Assembly: GCA_021323865.1 (NCBI GenBank)
Contig: JAJPKF010000025.1
Coordinates: 62,001-126,000 of the forward strand
Length of the DNA: 64,000 bases
Source: Pseudomonadota bacterium
GTDB taxonomy: Bacteria > Chloroflexota > UBA5177 > JAJPKF01
Reading direction: 5' to 3'
Shown: positions 36,348-44,882 of the stretch, in pieces
How the letters are laid out: each line of letters begins with the position of its first letter
Position numbering within the stretch: position 1 is the first letter of the stretch
Notes under the pieces: model-generated
The model's database searches: none
Told to the model about the DNA's origin: nothing
What the model saw: only the letters and a program-made list of their open reading frames with translations
Translations under genes and position numbers: made by a program

Positions 36348-37958
36348 CTACAGGATCGGCGCCTCCGCGTCCCCACGGTCGAGGCGCTTGCGACGGCGAA
36401 GCGCGTCTCGGTACTCGTCGGCCAGCTCCAGCTCGCCGGAGTCCTCGTAGGCCTCGAGCTGCTCGGCCGACCAATCCCTGGGCACGGAGCGCAGCACCGG
36501 CAGCCGCCGGCGGCGGCGGTAGAAGACGTAAAAGATCAGCCCCAGCACCACCCACGCAGGTCCGAACTTCCGGCCAATGGGATTGGTCAGGATCACCATC
36601 CCCAGGACCGACATGAGGGATAGCATCCCCAGGACGCCGATGATGGGGACGGAATAGGTTTCCCCCTTCCGGCGAATGGGCACATTCCAGGGGACCCGGA
36701 AGCTCCGGGGTGTCTCCGGGTCTGTGAAGCGCAGCCGCAGCAGCGCGACGAAGACAAGCAGGTAGTTGACGGCGGCGCTGAAGGCATACATCTCGGCCAG
36801 GGTTTGGAGCGTGTTGGGCGTAAGGCCGGCCCCCACAAGCTCAATGGCGGCGATGGCGCAGAAGACCAGCAGGGCGACCACCGGGGTGTTGAACCGCGGA
36901 CTGATCTTGGTGAAGAACTTCGGCATGAGATCGTTCTTGGCCATCGCGTAAACGATCCGAGATGAGCCATAGACGCCGGAGTTCGAAGAGATCAGAAGCA
37001 GGATGGCGCCTAGGAAAGCGATGACCGGCGCCATGAACGGCCCCACGTAGGGCAGATGGGTGGCCAGCCACACCATGGGCGCATTCTCATGCTGCCGGTG
37101 CGCCTCCTGGCAGGCCGCCCGCGCCAGATGCCCGCAAAACTTCCGCCCCGTGGAGCTGGGGTCGTAGCTCTGCCACGACACCACGCCGAGGGCGAGATTG
37201 CTCAGAGCGATGGCATAGGCCAAGATGGTCAGGATCAAGGCAATCGAGGTTCGGGGGATGACCGTTGTCGGTCGCTGCGTCTCCTGAGCCGCCTGGGATA
37301 TCGATTCCAGGCCCACAAAGGAGATGATGGCCAGCGAGGTGCCCAACAGCAGCCGAGAAGTGTCGAAGTGGCCCCAGAAGTAGCCCACCTGCTGGGCGTA
37401 GTAGTGGGGCGCGAAGGCTAGCAGGAAACCGATGAAGATGAGCCCGCTCTCGGCCAGAATGTCGATGCCGCCGGCGATCTCGTTCAGGCGCGACGACTCA
37501 CGAACCCCCCGGACGTTGAGGATGAGGAGGATGAGGACCAACCCCAGCGACTCGACGACCACCCAGGGCAGATGATTGACGACTCCGGGAAGCAGCCGGT
37601 TGATGTAGCTCACAGAGATGAAGGCAAACAGGGCAATGTCGACCGTGAACGCCAGCAGCACTGACCAGCCGGCCGTGAAGCCGAAGATATCTCCCAACCC
37701 CCGCATGACCCACACCTGACCGCCTCCGGCAAGCGGATACATGGCCGAAAGCTCCGTGTAGGCCAGGCCAACGGTGACGTAGATCAGGCCCGCGAACAGG
37801 AAGGCGACATTCGCGGCGCCCGCGGCGGTGGCGATGACGAGGCCCAGCGCCACGTAGATGTCGGCTCCAACGTCCGCGTAGCCCCACGTGTACGAGCCCC
37901 AAGGGCCCACTGCCCGCTTCAGGGCTCCGGAGCCGGCAGAGTGTTGGGCGGCCGCCAC
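36348..37958 (-). CDS. APC-family amino acid permease (paralogue 2)
   Basis: 536 residues from GTG 37958, two bases after the stop of the secreted propeller gene. Opens GSYTWGYADVGADIYVALGL and TELSAMYPLAGGGQVWVMRG, nearly the same as paralogue 1, with about twelve helices and the equivalent Cys/His loop CGHLARAACQEAHRQHENAP before TM8, and the same RRRRRLP segment after the last helix. The shared, unusual loop suggests a common extracytoplasmic function such as metal or redox sensing (inference). Tail rich in E/D with ELADEYRDALRRRK. Confidence 0.85.
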   Translation of the reverse strand: MAAAQHSAGSGALKRAVGPWGSYTWGYADVGADIYVALGLVIATAAGAANVAFLFAGLIYVTVGLAYTELSAMYPLAGGGQVWVMRGLGDIFGFTAGWSVLLAFTVDIALFAFISVSYINRLLPGVVNHLPWVVVESLGLVLILLILNVRGVRESSRLNEIAGGIDILAESGLIFIGFLLAFAPHYYAQQVGYFWGHFDTSRLLLGTSLAIISFVGLESISQAAQETQRPTTVIPRTSIALILTILAYAIALSNLALGVVSWQSYDPSSTGRKFCGHLARAACQEAHRQHENAPMVWLATHLPYVGPFMAPVIAFLGAILLLISSNSGVYGSSRIVYAMAKNDLMPKFFTKISPRFNTPVVALLVFCAIAAIELVGAGLTPNTLQTLAEMYAFSAAVNYLLVFVALLRLRFTDPETPRSFRVPWNVPIRRKGETYSVPIIGVLGMLSLMSVLGMVILTNPIGRKFGPAWVVLGLIFYVFYRRRRRLPVLRSVPRDWSAEQLEAYEDSGELELADEYRDALRRRKRLDRGDAEAPIL

Positions 37959-37960
37959 CC

Positions 37961-39010
37961 TTACCCGAGCCGGGCCAGGATCACGCCTCCGTTGCCCACC
38001 GCGTAGCAGGCCCGCTTGCGGGGACAGGCGACGCCGAAGAGAGTCTGCGAGGTCGGGCTCTTTTGAGCTGCCACCGAACTCCCCGTGGCCAGGCCCAGGG
38101 CGCCATTTGATCCCGCCAGCTCGCAGAAGGTGGGACCGGCGCAGGCCACGGCCCGATAAACCGGAGTGATGGCTCGAAACGACCAGGTTGTACCGCCGCT
38201 GGTGGTGCGCATGAGATCGGGGCCCGGGTCGACGCTGCCGGGCTGCCAGCAGATTCCCGTGCAGGTCGATGCAGTCGGGCAGGCGGCCGCGTCCGGCCCC
38301 TGCTGCTTGTTGCGCAGCCCCCAGAGTGCTCCGTTCGTCGTGGCCAGGGTCAGCGACGAGTAGCCCTCATGGCTGTCGATGAATTGCGACCCGCCCGAAA
38401 GGCAGCTCTTGGGGCCTTGACACGAGATCCAGCTCAGCTCGTACCCCACCGTCGAGCAGTCTCCCACGCAGGGGATGTTGGTCGGCACACTCTCTTGAAC
38501 CCAACTCTTGCCGCCGTTCGCAGTCTTGAATATGGCCGAGGCATGGTTGACGAAGTTCTGCGGCCGCCCAAGCACGTAGCATACGGGGCGCGTCGGGCAG
38601 GCGATCGCCCCCAGCGACTTGATGCCTGCCGGCAGTGTGAACGAAATCGTCCGCCAGGTCCCACCTCCATCGACGGTCCGGAGAATCTGATTGGGCGGCG
38701 CCACCACGGCGCACACCGAGGGGACGGGACAGCGAACTGCTACGAGCGCCCGGCCCGTGCCGGTGGCCGGATTGAGAAGCGAGCGCCACTTCCGACCCGC
38801 GTTGCGGGTACGCAATATCATGCCGTGGTTGCCGGCCGCGAAACAGTCACGTCGAGTCGGGCATGAGATGGCATTGAGTCTCCGAACGGTGCCGCTCCGC
38901 TGTTTCACCCAGTGGGGCGACGTTGCTGCCCGGACGGGCGCGGCATGAAGCGGGATGCAGACGAGCGCGGCGACGACTGGGGCAAGGGCAAGGGCCGTTC
39001 GCTGTTTCAT
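37961..39010 (-). CDS. Secreted seven-repeat beta-propeller-like protein with C-x5-C motif per repeat
   Basis: 349 residues from ATG 39010 with GGAGG six bases upstream. Signal peptide MKQRTALALAPVVAALVCIP ending near AAPVRA. Seven repeats of about 40-48 residues each contain Cys-x5-Cys: SCPTRRDC, RCPVPSVC, ACPTRPVC, SCQGPKSC, ACPTASTC, ACAGPTFC, ACPRKRAC; several also have the photosynthesis-like/BNR blocks ILRTVDGGGTW, IFKTANGGKSW and RTTSGGTTW. Seven copies fit a seven-bladed propeller stapled by disulfides. It is directly followed by permease 2 with a 2-base gap, so both may act on the same extracellular ligand. Confidence 0.7.
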   Translation of the reverse strand: MKQRTALALAPVVAALVCIPLHAAPVRAATSPHWVKQRSGTVRRLNAISCPTRRDCFAAGNHGMILRTRNAGRKWRSLLNPATGTGRALVAVRCPVPSVCAVVAPPNQILRTVDGGGTWRTISFTLPAGIKSLGAIACPTRPVCYVLGRPQNFVNHASAIFKTANGGKSWVQESVPTNIPCVGDCSTVGYELSWISCQGPKSCLSGGSQFIDSHEGYSSLTLATTNGALWGLRNKQQGPDAAACPTASTCTGICWQPGSVDPGPDLMRTTSGGTTWSFRAITPVYRAVACAGPTFCELAGSNGALGLATGSSVAAQKSPTSQTLFGVACPRKRACYAVGNGGVILARLG

Positions 39011-39118
39011 ATGAGCCTCCACCTGTCGGGCCTTCTGCGTCATGTTACCTATGACCTTTTGGCAGTAGATCAGGGGAATACGAGCGCCTACCGTTACGCC
39101 AGCGCAACCCGGAGGTCG

Positions 39119-39124
39119 TACGCT
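39119..39124 (+). promoter_or_regulatory. Candidate -10 (TACGCT) of a leaderless diguanylate cyclase message
   Basis: TAnnnT hexamer ending five bases before ATG 39130; the only purine-rich tract (GGAGG) is 15 bases from the ATG, too far for a ribosome site. Confidence 0.35.
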
Positions 39125-39129
39125 GCCCG

Positions 39130-40209
39130 ATGCTTGACGAAACGACCGGCACATCCAACTGCCGGCGTCCAGCGGTTGGAAACGGAAACGCGGCAGAGGT
39201 GACGCAGCTGCAGCGAGAGCTGCAGAGAGCGCGTTTGGACCTCCGCCATCTGCGTCGTTCCCTGAGAGAGGCCGAGGCGCGGTACGATCGCCTCCTCGCG
39301 GCCGAGAAGGAGGACCGGGCGAAGGCGCAGGTGGCCGAGGCCAATCTGCGAGCGGTGCTGTCCTCATCTCCGCTGCCTATCGTGGTCCTTGACCTCCAGG
39401 GGAACGTTGAGACCTGGAACCAAGCGGCGAGGGAGACCCTGGGGTGGACGGAGAAGGAGCTTGTCGGCCGCCCCTTACCGATCATCCCGGCCCGCCATCA
39501 GGATGATGCCAATCAGGTGTTCTATCGCCTCCTCGGTGGCGAGCGGGTCTTGGGAATCGAGGTGGAGCGACAGCGGAAGGACGGGACCCGGATTTTCCTC
39601 AACATCTCGGCTGCTCCCCTACTTGACCCTGAAGGGCGGGTCGAGCGCATCGTCGAGGTCTATGCGGACGTGACGGCGCGGAAGCGGGCCGACGAGCTGC
39701 TGGAGTTCATGGCCCTGCATGACCCCTTGACCGGGCTTCCCAACCGGCTCCTGCTCAAACGACGCATCGATACCGCAGCTGCCGGTGAGAGCGGCTGGAG
39801 CTCGCCGTTCCTGGTCATGGTCATGGATCTCGACCAGTTTAAGGAGATCAACGACCGGCTGGGGCACCAGTTCGGAGACGAGGTGCTTCAGGCAGTGGCC
39901 GCGCGCATACGCCAAGTCCTTCGCCCTGGCGATACCCTCTCCCGGTTGGGAGGCGACGAGTTTGCCATTCTGGTTGCCCAGGCGAGCCTCGCGGATGCTC
40001 CCGCCATCGCCGCTAAGATCATGACAGCCTTTAACGAGCCCTTCCACGTTGAGGATGAGCAGATCGCCTTGACCACCAGCATCGGCGCAGCCTCTTCGAG
40101 AGTCCACGGTGGTGACGCCAAGCGGCTCCTGCATTGTGCGGATCTGGCCATGTACGCCGCCAAACGGGATCGGTGCGGCTTTCGATCGTTTGTGGAGGAA
40201 GCCGCCTAG
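39130..40209 (+). CDS. PAS-GGDEF diguanylate cyclase
   Basis: 359 residues. A coiled coil (about 25-75, QLQRELQRARLDLRHLRRSL) precedes a PAS domain (75-195: PLPIVVLDLQGNVETWNQAA, GWTEKELVGRPLP, ERIVEVYADVTARKRAD) and a complete GGDEF domain (200-355: HDPLTGLPNRLLLKRRI, MDLDQFKEINDRLGH, SRLGGDEFAIL). RPGD five residues before GGDEF is the inhibitory I-site. Expected to synthesise c-di-GMP with product feedback, in response to a PAS signal; no membrane anchor. It complements the HD-GYP phosphodiesterase at 3 kb. Confidence 0.92.
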   Translation: MLDETTGTSNCRRPAVGNGNAAEVTQLQRELQRARLDLRHLRRSLREAEARYDRLLAAEKEDRAKAQVAEANLRAVLSSSPLPIVVLDLQGNVETWNQAARETLGWTEKELVGRPLPIIPARHQDDANQVFYRLLGGERVLGIEVERQRKDGTRIFLNISAAPLLDPEGRVERIVEVYADVTARKRADELLEFMALHDPLTGLPNRLLLKRRIDTAAAGESGWSSPFLVMVMDLDQFKEINDRLGHQFGDEVLQAVAARIRQVLRPGDTLSRLGGDEFAILVAQASLADAPAIAAKIMTAFNEPFHVEDEQIALTTSIGAASSRVHGGDAKRLLHCADLAMYAAKRDRCGFRSFVEEAA

Positions 40210-40352
40210 AGATAGGCCCGGTGACGGGCGGCGAGATCAACCGGCCGGCCCTCAATCAGGCGTCGATGTCCGCGCCAGATGAGGCAGTCGCACAGACATC
40301 GGCGGGTGTGAGCCGGTGTCAGGAAGGTCGGTTGCACTCAATGCGGGTCTAG

Positions 40353-40382
40353 TTGACTGGATTTCGAGCCTATGGGTAGAGT
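40353..40382 (+). promoter_or_regulatory. Candidate promoter for the 40463 gene
   Basis: TTGACT (40353-40358) and TAGAGT (40377-40382) with an 18-base spacer, about 80 bases upstream of the start codon. Confidence 0.4.
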
Positions 40383-40462
40383 CGGATGTGCCCGCTCCTC
40401 GCCGCGTACCGGTATGCCCCGTGACTCAGGGCACCGGATGAGCCGCCGCTGAGACCCATCGC

Positions 40463-41329
40463 GTGAAGCCGTTCTCCCAGCTGCCCAACCAGATTCTGGT
40501 GGGCCTGCTCATCTTTGCGGGCCTGTTGTTCGGCGGCTACTTCGTCGGATCGACGCACGCCGTGTCGACGCAACCCTTCTACCTGACCGACAGCAGCGGC
40601 AGCAATGCGGCCAACATCAATGCGCAGGGCCACCTCAGCGTGCACATCGCCGATCCCTCACTGCCCGCCAGCTCCGGGCCGCTGGTGGCCACCCGGATGC
40701 CGTTTCGCCAGGTCATCCTGGAACACAACGAGTGCTATGCCGCCTACACGCGAGGCGTAGGCTCCTTCCTCACCGCGTCCGTCACCGATCTACCCCGCTC
40801 CGGGAGCGGGCGGCCTTCGGTGCTGGTCCGCCTGGACCGGGCCACCGTTTTTCTCGAGAACGGAAGCGCCGCCGCCACTCCCACCGGTCCGACCACGGGC
40901 GTCGTGCGCAGCGGGACCAGCCTGGCGTTTGGGTTTTCGTATCCGCTGGCCTTCAAGGCCTTCGCGGGTGTGGTGCTCTGCTGGCGCGGACCAGGACGGT
41001 CAGACGCCGTTCGCGTCGTCATGACGCTGGCCGGCAATGGGGGCGGCGAGCTCATCCCGGAGGACATGTTCTTCCTGCGCGAGCCGGGTGGACACTTCCG
41101 GTGGTGGCGGGTGCGCGGTCCGGTACCGGTTGGATATCAGCTGTACGGCAGCCGCTCCACACTGGTGCAGTACTATCACCCCCTGGCGCCCGTCATCACC
41201 TACACCGCCGGCAGGCGCTGGTATGCCGCCCGCGCCAGCCGGTCGTATCCCCGCTACTACGTCTTCGAGACGCAGCCCGGTAGCGATCCCACGCGGGTGG
41301 GGCCCTTCGGGAGCTGGACGGGCCTCTAG
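40463..41329 (+). CDS. Membrane-anchored extracytoplasmic protein of unknown function
   Basis: 288 residues from GTG 40463. One N-terminal hydrophobic helix (ILVGLLIFAGLLFGGYFVG) acts as signal anchor, with a short cytoplasmic MKPFSQLPNQ. The external part is beta-rich, Ser/Gly/Arg-rich, with two cysteines (HNECYAAYTRG, GVVLCWRGPGRSD) that may pair, and a C-terminal W/Y-rich section (GRRWYAARASRSYPRYYVFE). No family was recognised. Single gene, convergent with the aminotransferase. Confidence 0.6.
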   Translation: MKPFSQLPNQILVGLLIFAGLLFGGYFVGSTHAVSTQPFYLTDSSGSNAANINAQGHLSVHIADPSLPASSGPLVATRMPFRQVILEHNECYAAYTRGVGSFLTASVTDLPRSGSGRPSVLVRLDRATVFLENGSAAATPTGPTTGVVRSGTSLAFGFSYPLAFKAFAGVVLCWRGPGRSDAVRVVMTLAGNGGGELIPEDMFFLREPGGHFRWWRVRGPVPVGYQLYGSRSTLVQYYHPLAPVITYTAGRRWYAARASRSYPRYYVFETQPGSDPTRVGPFGSWTGL

Positions 41330-42525
41330 CCCACCAAGGGCCTGATGGCCGACAGACGCTCTGCCGCCCGGCGCAGCGTCTCCATGCGCTTGGGAAAGGC
41401 AAAACGGACCATGTGCGAACCGGCCCCGGGCCGGCTGTAGAAAGACGAGCCCGGAACCACCGCGATGCCCAAGTCACGCACCAGCCAGTCGGCGAAGGCA
41501 ACGTCATTGCCGCGCTGAAAGCCCGAGATGTCGGTCATTACGTAGTAGGCGCCATGCGGGGAGAAAACGCCGAATCCCGCCTCTCGAAGCGCCGAAACCA
41601 TGAAGTCGCGCCGCTCCTCGTATTCCCCTTGAAGCTGCTCATAGTAGGACGTGGGGAGAGCCATGGCCGCAATCCCTCCTTCCTGGAGCGGTGCGGGCGC
41701 ACCCACGGTTAGAAAATCGTGGACTTTCCGAATGGACGCCGTTATCTGGGGCGGAGCAAGGGCATATCCGATTCGCCAACCTGTGACGGAGAACGTCTTG
41801 GACATACCGTTGATGGTGACGGTTCGCTCCCGCATGCCCGGGAGGGTGGCGAGCGGGATATGCTGCAGGCCGTCGTAGACGATATGCTCGTAGATCTCGT
41901 CGGTGATGGCGAGGACATCGTGCTGTATGCACAACTTCGCGATCTGCTCCAGCTCGGAGCGTGAGAAGACCTTCCCGGTTGGGTTGTTGGGTGTGTTGAG
42001 CACGATGGCCCGCGTGCGCGGAGTGAATGCGCTCCGCAGCTCGTCGAAGTCGAGGGCCCAGTCGGGGGGATGCAGGGACACGAATCGGGGCTCGGCGCCG
42101 CACAGAATGCAGTCCGGGCCGTAGTTCTCGTAGAAGGGCTCGAGGACGATCGCCTCCTGCCCGGGATCGACCACCGCGAGCATGGTTGAGATCATGGCTT
42201 CCGTGGCCCCGCAGCATACCGTGATCTCGCGGTCCGGATCGGGCCTGAAGCCGTAGAAGCGTTCCGTCTTGTCGGCCACGCCGTTCCGGAAGGCGGGCGC
42301 CCCCCAGGTGACCGCGTACTGGTTTACGTCGGCATGGATAGCGGCCGCGGCGGCATCCTTGATCGCCTGGGGGGCCGCGAAATCCGGGAACCCCTGAGCG
42401 AGATTGATGCCGTCATCCGGGTGGAAGGTGTTGACCAGCCGCGTCATTTCACGAATGACTGACTCCGTGAACCCGGACGTCCGGTCGGCAACCGGCACCC
42501 GACGGGCGACGCCGGTCTCGGTCAT
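41326..42525 (-). CDS. Class I/II PLP-dependent aminotransferase
   Basis: 399 residues from ATG 42525; longer frames reach into the PHP gene. INLAQGFPDFAAPQAIKDAA, QYAVTWGAPAFRNGVA, VCCGATEAMISTMLAVVDPG, VLNTPNNPTGKVFSRSEL, TDEIYEHIVYDG and the Schiff-base lysine in TINGMSKTFSVTGWRIGYA place it in the kynurenine/methionine/aspartate aminotransferase branch (fold type I). Substrate cannot be fixed. It follows the PHP gene by 13 bases, so one operon under the hairpin-RNA leader at 43334-43500. Confidence 0.88.
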   Translation of the reverse strand: MTETGVARRVPVADRTSGFTESVIREMTRLVNTFHPDDGINLAQGFPDFAAPQAIKDAAAAAIHADVNQYAVTWGAPAFRNGVADKTERFYGFRPDPDREITVCCGATEAMISTMLAVVDPGQEAIVLEPFYENYGPDCILCGAEPRFVSLHPPDWALDFDELRSAFTPRTRAIVLNTPNNPTGKVFSRSELEQIAKLCIQHDVLAITDEIYEHIVYDGLQHIPLATLPGMRERTVTINGMSKTFSVTGWRIGYALAPPQITASIRKVHDFLTVGAPAPLQEGGIAAMALPTSYYEQLQGEYEERRDFMVSALREAGFGVFSPHGAYYVMTDISGFQRGNDVAFADWLVRDLGIAVVPGSSFYSRPGAGSHMVRFAFPKRMETLRRAAERLSAIRPLVG

Positions 42526-42538
42526 CCGCACGCCTGAA

Positions 42539-43309
42539 TCATCGATGTCTTCCTGCCACCTCGCGGTAGACATTGCGCACCCAGCCAGGGCGCGTCATGG
42601 AACGGCGTCGGGTGAATGACCGGGCAGGTCGGGGCATGTTCACCCGGGCCGATGCGACCGGCCTGGTTCTGCGGGCCCGAATGGCGTCGATGAGGTCGAC
42701 GCGGGACCTGCCTGGAAACGCCGTGAAGGCGGAGCCGATGGAGTCCTTGTGATGTGAATCGCTGTTGCCCAACAGGGCGGCATTGGCGCCGAGCGCCTCG
42801 GCGATGCGGTCGAGCCGCTCCTGGGCTGCTACCGATACTCCGCCGTTGACCACCTCCACTCCATCCACGGACTGCAGAATTCGGGAAGAGGGATCCATGG
42901 CAGACCGGCGGAGCCAAGGGGGGTACACCGGATGCGCCAGGACGCAGAGGCCACCTCGCTCTCGGACCAGGCGCGCCGTCCACGCCAGCGGGCGCAACGA
43001 GGGGACATCGAAGATTTCGTCCGGGAAATAACACAGCAGGTGGCCGGACGTGGTGGTGACCTCCACGCCGGGCAGAAAGTCAAACCGGTAAGATCTCTCT
43101 CGGAACAACTCTCGAGCGGCTCGTGCCGCCTCGGTGCTGTCGTGGTCGGCGATGCCCAGGACGTCGAGGTCCGTTCGCTCTTCGACATGCGCGAAGATGG
43201 CCTCCACCCCGTCATTGCCATCACCCCAGCCGTCATGACAGGTATGGACATGCAGATCGGCCGCGCCCCATCGAGTCTCGCTGGCGTCTACCGCACCGTC
43301 TCCGCCCAC
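42539..43309 (-). CDS. PHP-domain phosphoesterase
   Basis: 256 residues from GTG 43309. ADLHVHTCHDGWGD, LGIADHDSTEAA, FLPGVEVTTTSG, CVLAHPVYPP and LGNSDSHHKDSIG contribute the histidine/aspartate metal ligands of the PHP fold, as in 3',5'-nucleoside bisphosphate phosphatase and histidinol-phosphatase-like enzymes. The C-terminal 40 residues are basic. The start lies 25 bases downstream of a perfect intrinsic terminator on the same strand, implying regulated read-through or an undetected promoter between them. Confidence 0.82.
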   Translation of the reverse strand: MGGDGAVDASETRWGAADLHVHTCHDGWGDGNDGVEAIFAHVEERTDLDVLGIADHDSTEAARAARELFRERSYRFDFLPGVEVTTTSGHLLCYFPDEIFDVPSLRPLAWTARLVRERGGLCVLAHPVYPPWLRRSAMDPSSRILQSVDGVEVVNGGVSVAAQERLDRIAEALGANAALLGNSDSHHKDSIGSAFTAFPGRSRVDLIDAIRARRTRPVASARVNMPRPARSFTRRRSMTRPGWVRNVYREVAGRHR

Positions 43310-43333
43310 GTCTCAGCGTAGCGCGGAGGACTC

Positions 43334-43378
43334 AAAAAACTGGCCGGCGTAGTCATCCCAGAGAACTACGCCGGCCAG
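43334..43378 (-). terminator. Strong intrinsic terminator upstream of the PHP gene
   Basis: On the minus strand a perfect 14-bp stem (arms 43365-43378 and 43340-43353, CTGGCCGGCGTAGT and its complement) with an 11-base loop is followed directly by six U residues (43339-43334). No coding gene on this strand ends just before it, so it terminates either an RNA gene or an attenuated leader. Confidence 0.9.
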
Positions 43379-43500
43379 CGCTGCGGAAAGAGAAGCCACA
43401 ACTCAAGGGGTATTCGGTTTTCGGCTTGAGAGGGGGCGGGATGGACTCCCTTTGCCATCCCGCCCTCGCGGCAATCCCCCACCTCTCTCAAGATTGCCGT
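43379..43500 (-). ncRNA. Candidate structured RNA (leader/riboswitch or small RNA)
   Basis: Minus-strand RNA predicted to start near 43498 from a TTGACA/TACGTT promoter and end at the terminator. It contains an 8-bp hairpin (43492-43499 with 43469-43476, 15-base loop), a perfect 11-bp hairpin (43455-43465 with 43434-43444), and an 8-bp pairing between the first loop (43485-43492) and 43425-43432 that would make a pseudoknot. The segment 43425-43430 can alternatively pair with 43402-43407. Mutually exclusive pairings before a terminator and a gene start are typical of riboswitches. I do not recognise a known class. Confidence 0.5.
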
Positions 43501-43504
43501 AGTA

Positions 43505-43533
43505 AACGTACCCGCACCAAAAGCCACTGTCAA
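43505..43533 (-). promoter_or_regulatory. Candidate promoter for the structured RNA
   Basis: Minus strand: perfect TTGACA (43533-43528), 17-base spacer, weak -10 TACGTT (43510-43505). Confidence 0.45.
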
Positions 43534-44041
43534 CGCAAATAGTGGTAGCTTCTGCCCGGCGAGATCGTTATGGAAACTGCAATTCTCGGCTTCCAGTCGG
43601 GATGAAAGGGGTTGATCCAGTCGGGTATGGGTCGTTGTCCTCGAACTAGCCACAGACGGTCCACATCTTCACCCACACAACCATCCACAGACCTCAGGAT
43701 GCGCCGGGGCTTTCCCGTGGCGTATTACCTGAAGAAGCGCTCGGGCCGGTGTTGCCACACGTGGTCCGCGTGCACCCGTTGTGTGCGGCGGCTTGATACC
43801 TTCAAAGTTCCCCCGCCGTCGGACCCGCATCTTTCGGCAATACCTCTTGCAGACATCCGCGAAGAGTCGCCGGTCTCTCCGAGCACACAACGAGGAGCAC
43901 CGGAGGAAACCGATGCCGGTATCCCTCGCGGCCGGTTGCGTGTGGGTAAGCCCAGTCGGACGGCATCCGAAGGGGTCGGATGGCGGCAGAAGCCGTCGGC
44001 TCGCAGAAGCAGGCGGTTTGGCTTGGCGGCCGGGACGGCCT
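43534..44041. other. 508-base stretch without a recognisable gene
   Basis: No convincing protein frame on either strand; 43781-44782 (+) has a good ribosome site before ATG 43913 but then runs antisense through the dioxygenase gene. The stretch holds four phased CCACA repeats (43650-43689) and a hairpin pair ATCCGA/TCGGAT nested in GGCATCC..GCCGTC arms (about 43960-44000) that may end the dioxygenase transcript. Sequence looks more structured than coding. Confidence 0.4.
43650..43689 (+). repeat. Four phased CCACA repeats
   Basis: CCACA begins at 43650, 43661, 43673 and 43685, with spacings of 11, 12 and 12 bases. Two are embedded in sequences matching DnaA boxes at seven of nine positions (CGGTCCACA, CCATCCACA). 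Could be a protein-binding array upstream of the structured RNA promoter. Confidence 0.35.
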
Positions 44042-44710
44042 CTACTTCATCGCGCCGTGCTGCACTCCCGCCTCGTCGCCGTTGGGTCGCTCCTCCCGCT
44101 CAATCCATCGACGCAGCGCGGGTCCGCTTTCGAGCGAGGTGATGAGGGCATACCGGGGATTGGGGCCAGGGTGCCACGAGGCGTGCCAGAGCCGCTCCGA
44201 ATCGATGACCATCTGCCGGTTTCGCGGCATCGGGATCCGGGTTTCCGTACTCGGATCGTCCTTTTCCTCACGAAGAATCATGTAGGAATCGGGATCATCG
44301 GTCAGCTGCAGCCAGGCCCGGACCACCCATCCTTCCTCTTCCGGGTTAAGCCGGTTATTGTCGTCGAGATGCAGGTTTCGGACGGCATCCTCATAGGTGT
44401 TGGGGTTGAGCTTGATGATGCGGACCCGGCCATACCGGACGCCGATGTCCTCCACGTAGCGCACCAGGGTGGGGCAGATCTCCGCATTCTTGGTCCACAT
44501 GCCGTCCTTATCCGGCTTGCCGTGGTCCCAGAATCCGGCGCACTCCATCTCCCCGAGCGCCGAAGCAATGGGGGCGAAGTTGGTGTCGCCGCCGCTCTTC
44601 CATTCCATGTACTCCAGCCCAGACCACTCCGAATCCGGAACCGGCGGGCCCGCGTAGTCACGAAGCACGGCATATCCCTGCGCTTCCAGCACATCCAGCT
44701 TTACATGCAC
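44042..44710 (-). CDS. Dioxygenase-like protein (probable Fe(II)/2-oxoglutarate superfamily)
   Basis: 222 residues from GTG 44710, selected because GAGGAGGG lies seven bases upstream; an in-frame ATG 44743 lacks one. AVRNLHLDDNNRLNPEEEGW contains an H-x-D pair, and IDSERLWHASWHPGPNPRYALITSLES supplies a distal His and Arg in the spacing used by cupin-fold 2-oxoglutarate oxygenases; WVVRAWLQLTDDPDSYMILRE looks like the core strands. Substrate unknown; small ORFs on the opposite strand are shadows. Single gene. Confidence 0.65.
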   Translation of the reverse strand: MHVKLDVLEAQGYAVLRDYAGPPVPDSEWSGLEYMEWKSGGDTNFAPIASALGEMECAGFWDHGKPDKDGMWTKNAEICPTLVRYVEDIGVRYGRVRIIKLNPNTYEDAVRNLHLDDNNRLNPEEEGWVVRAWLQLTDDPDSYMILREEKDDPSTETRIPMPRNRQMVIDSERLWHASWHPGPNPRYALITSLESGPALRRWIEREERPNGDEAGVQHGAMK

Positions 44711-44882
44711 GGCAGGACCCTCCTCAGGAACCCCATTTCTCAAACCATGTTAGTCGAGAGGCTGGCGAAACGGGAAGGGTGAACCGTGCCCAGTCGGCCG
44801 TCGTCCGGATGGTGTCAAGCAGTCGACCGGCCCGGCGGTTTGAGCCTGTCGGATCCCCACTTGTCCAGCCGGTGAACGGGGC

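Noticed and set aside
43379..43500. SAM-I (S-box) riboswitch
   Set aside because: AGAGAGGTGGGGGA resembles the S-box 5' core, but the conserved GATGAAACCCGGCAACC part is missing and the segment folds into a local hairpin incompatible with P1/P2.
43640..43692. Chromosomal origin from DnaA-like boxes
   Set aside because: Only two 7-of-9 matches, no dnaA/dnaN/rpmH nearby and no AT-rich unwinding element.
43781..44782. Long plus-strand ORF with a strong ribosome site at 43913
   Set aside because: It is antisense to the dioxygenase-like gene for most of its length, with low-complexity composition and no domain signals.
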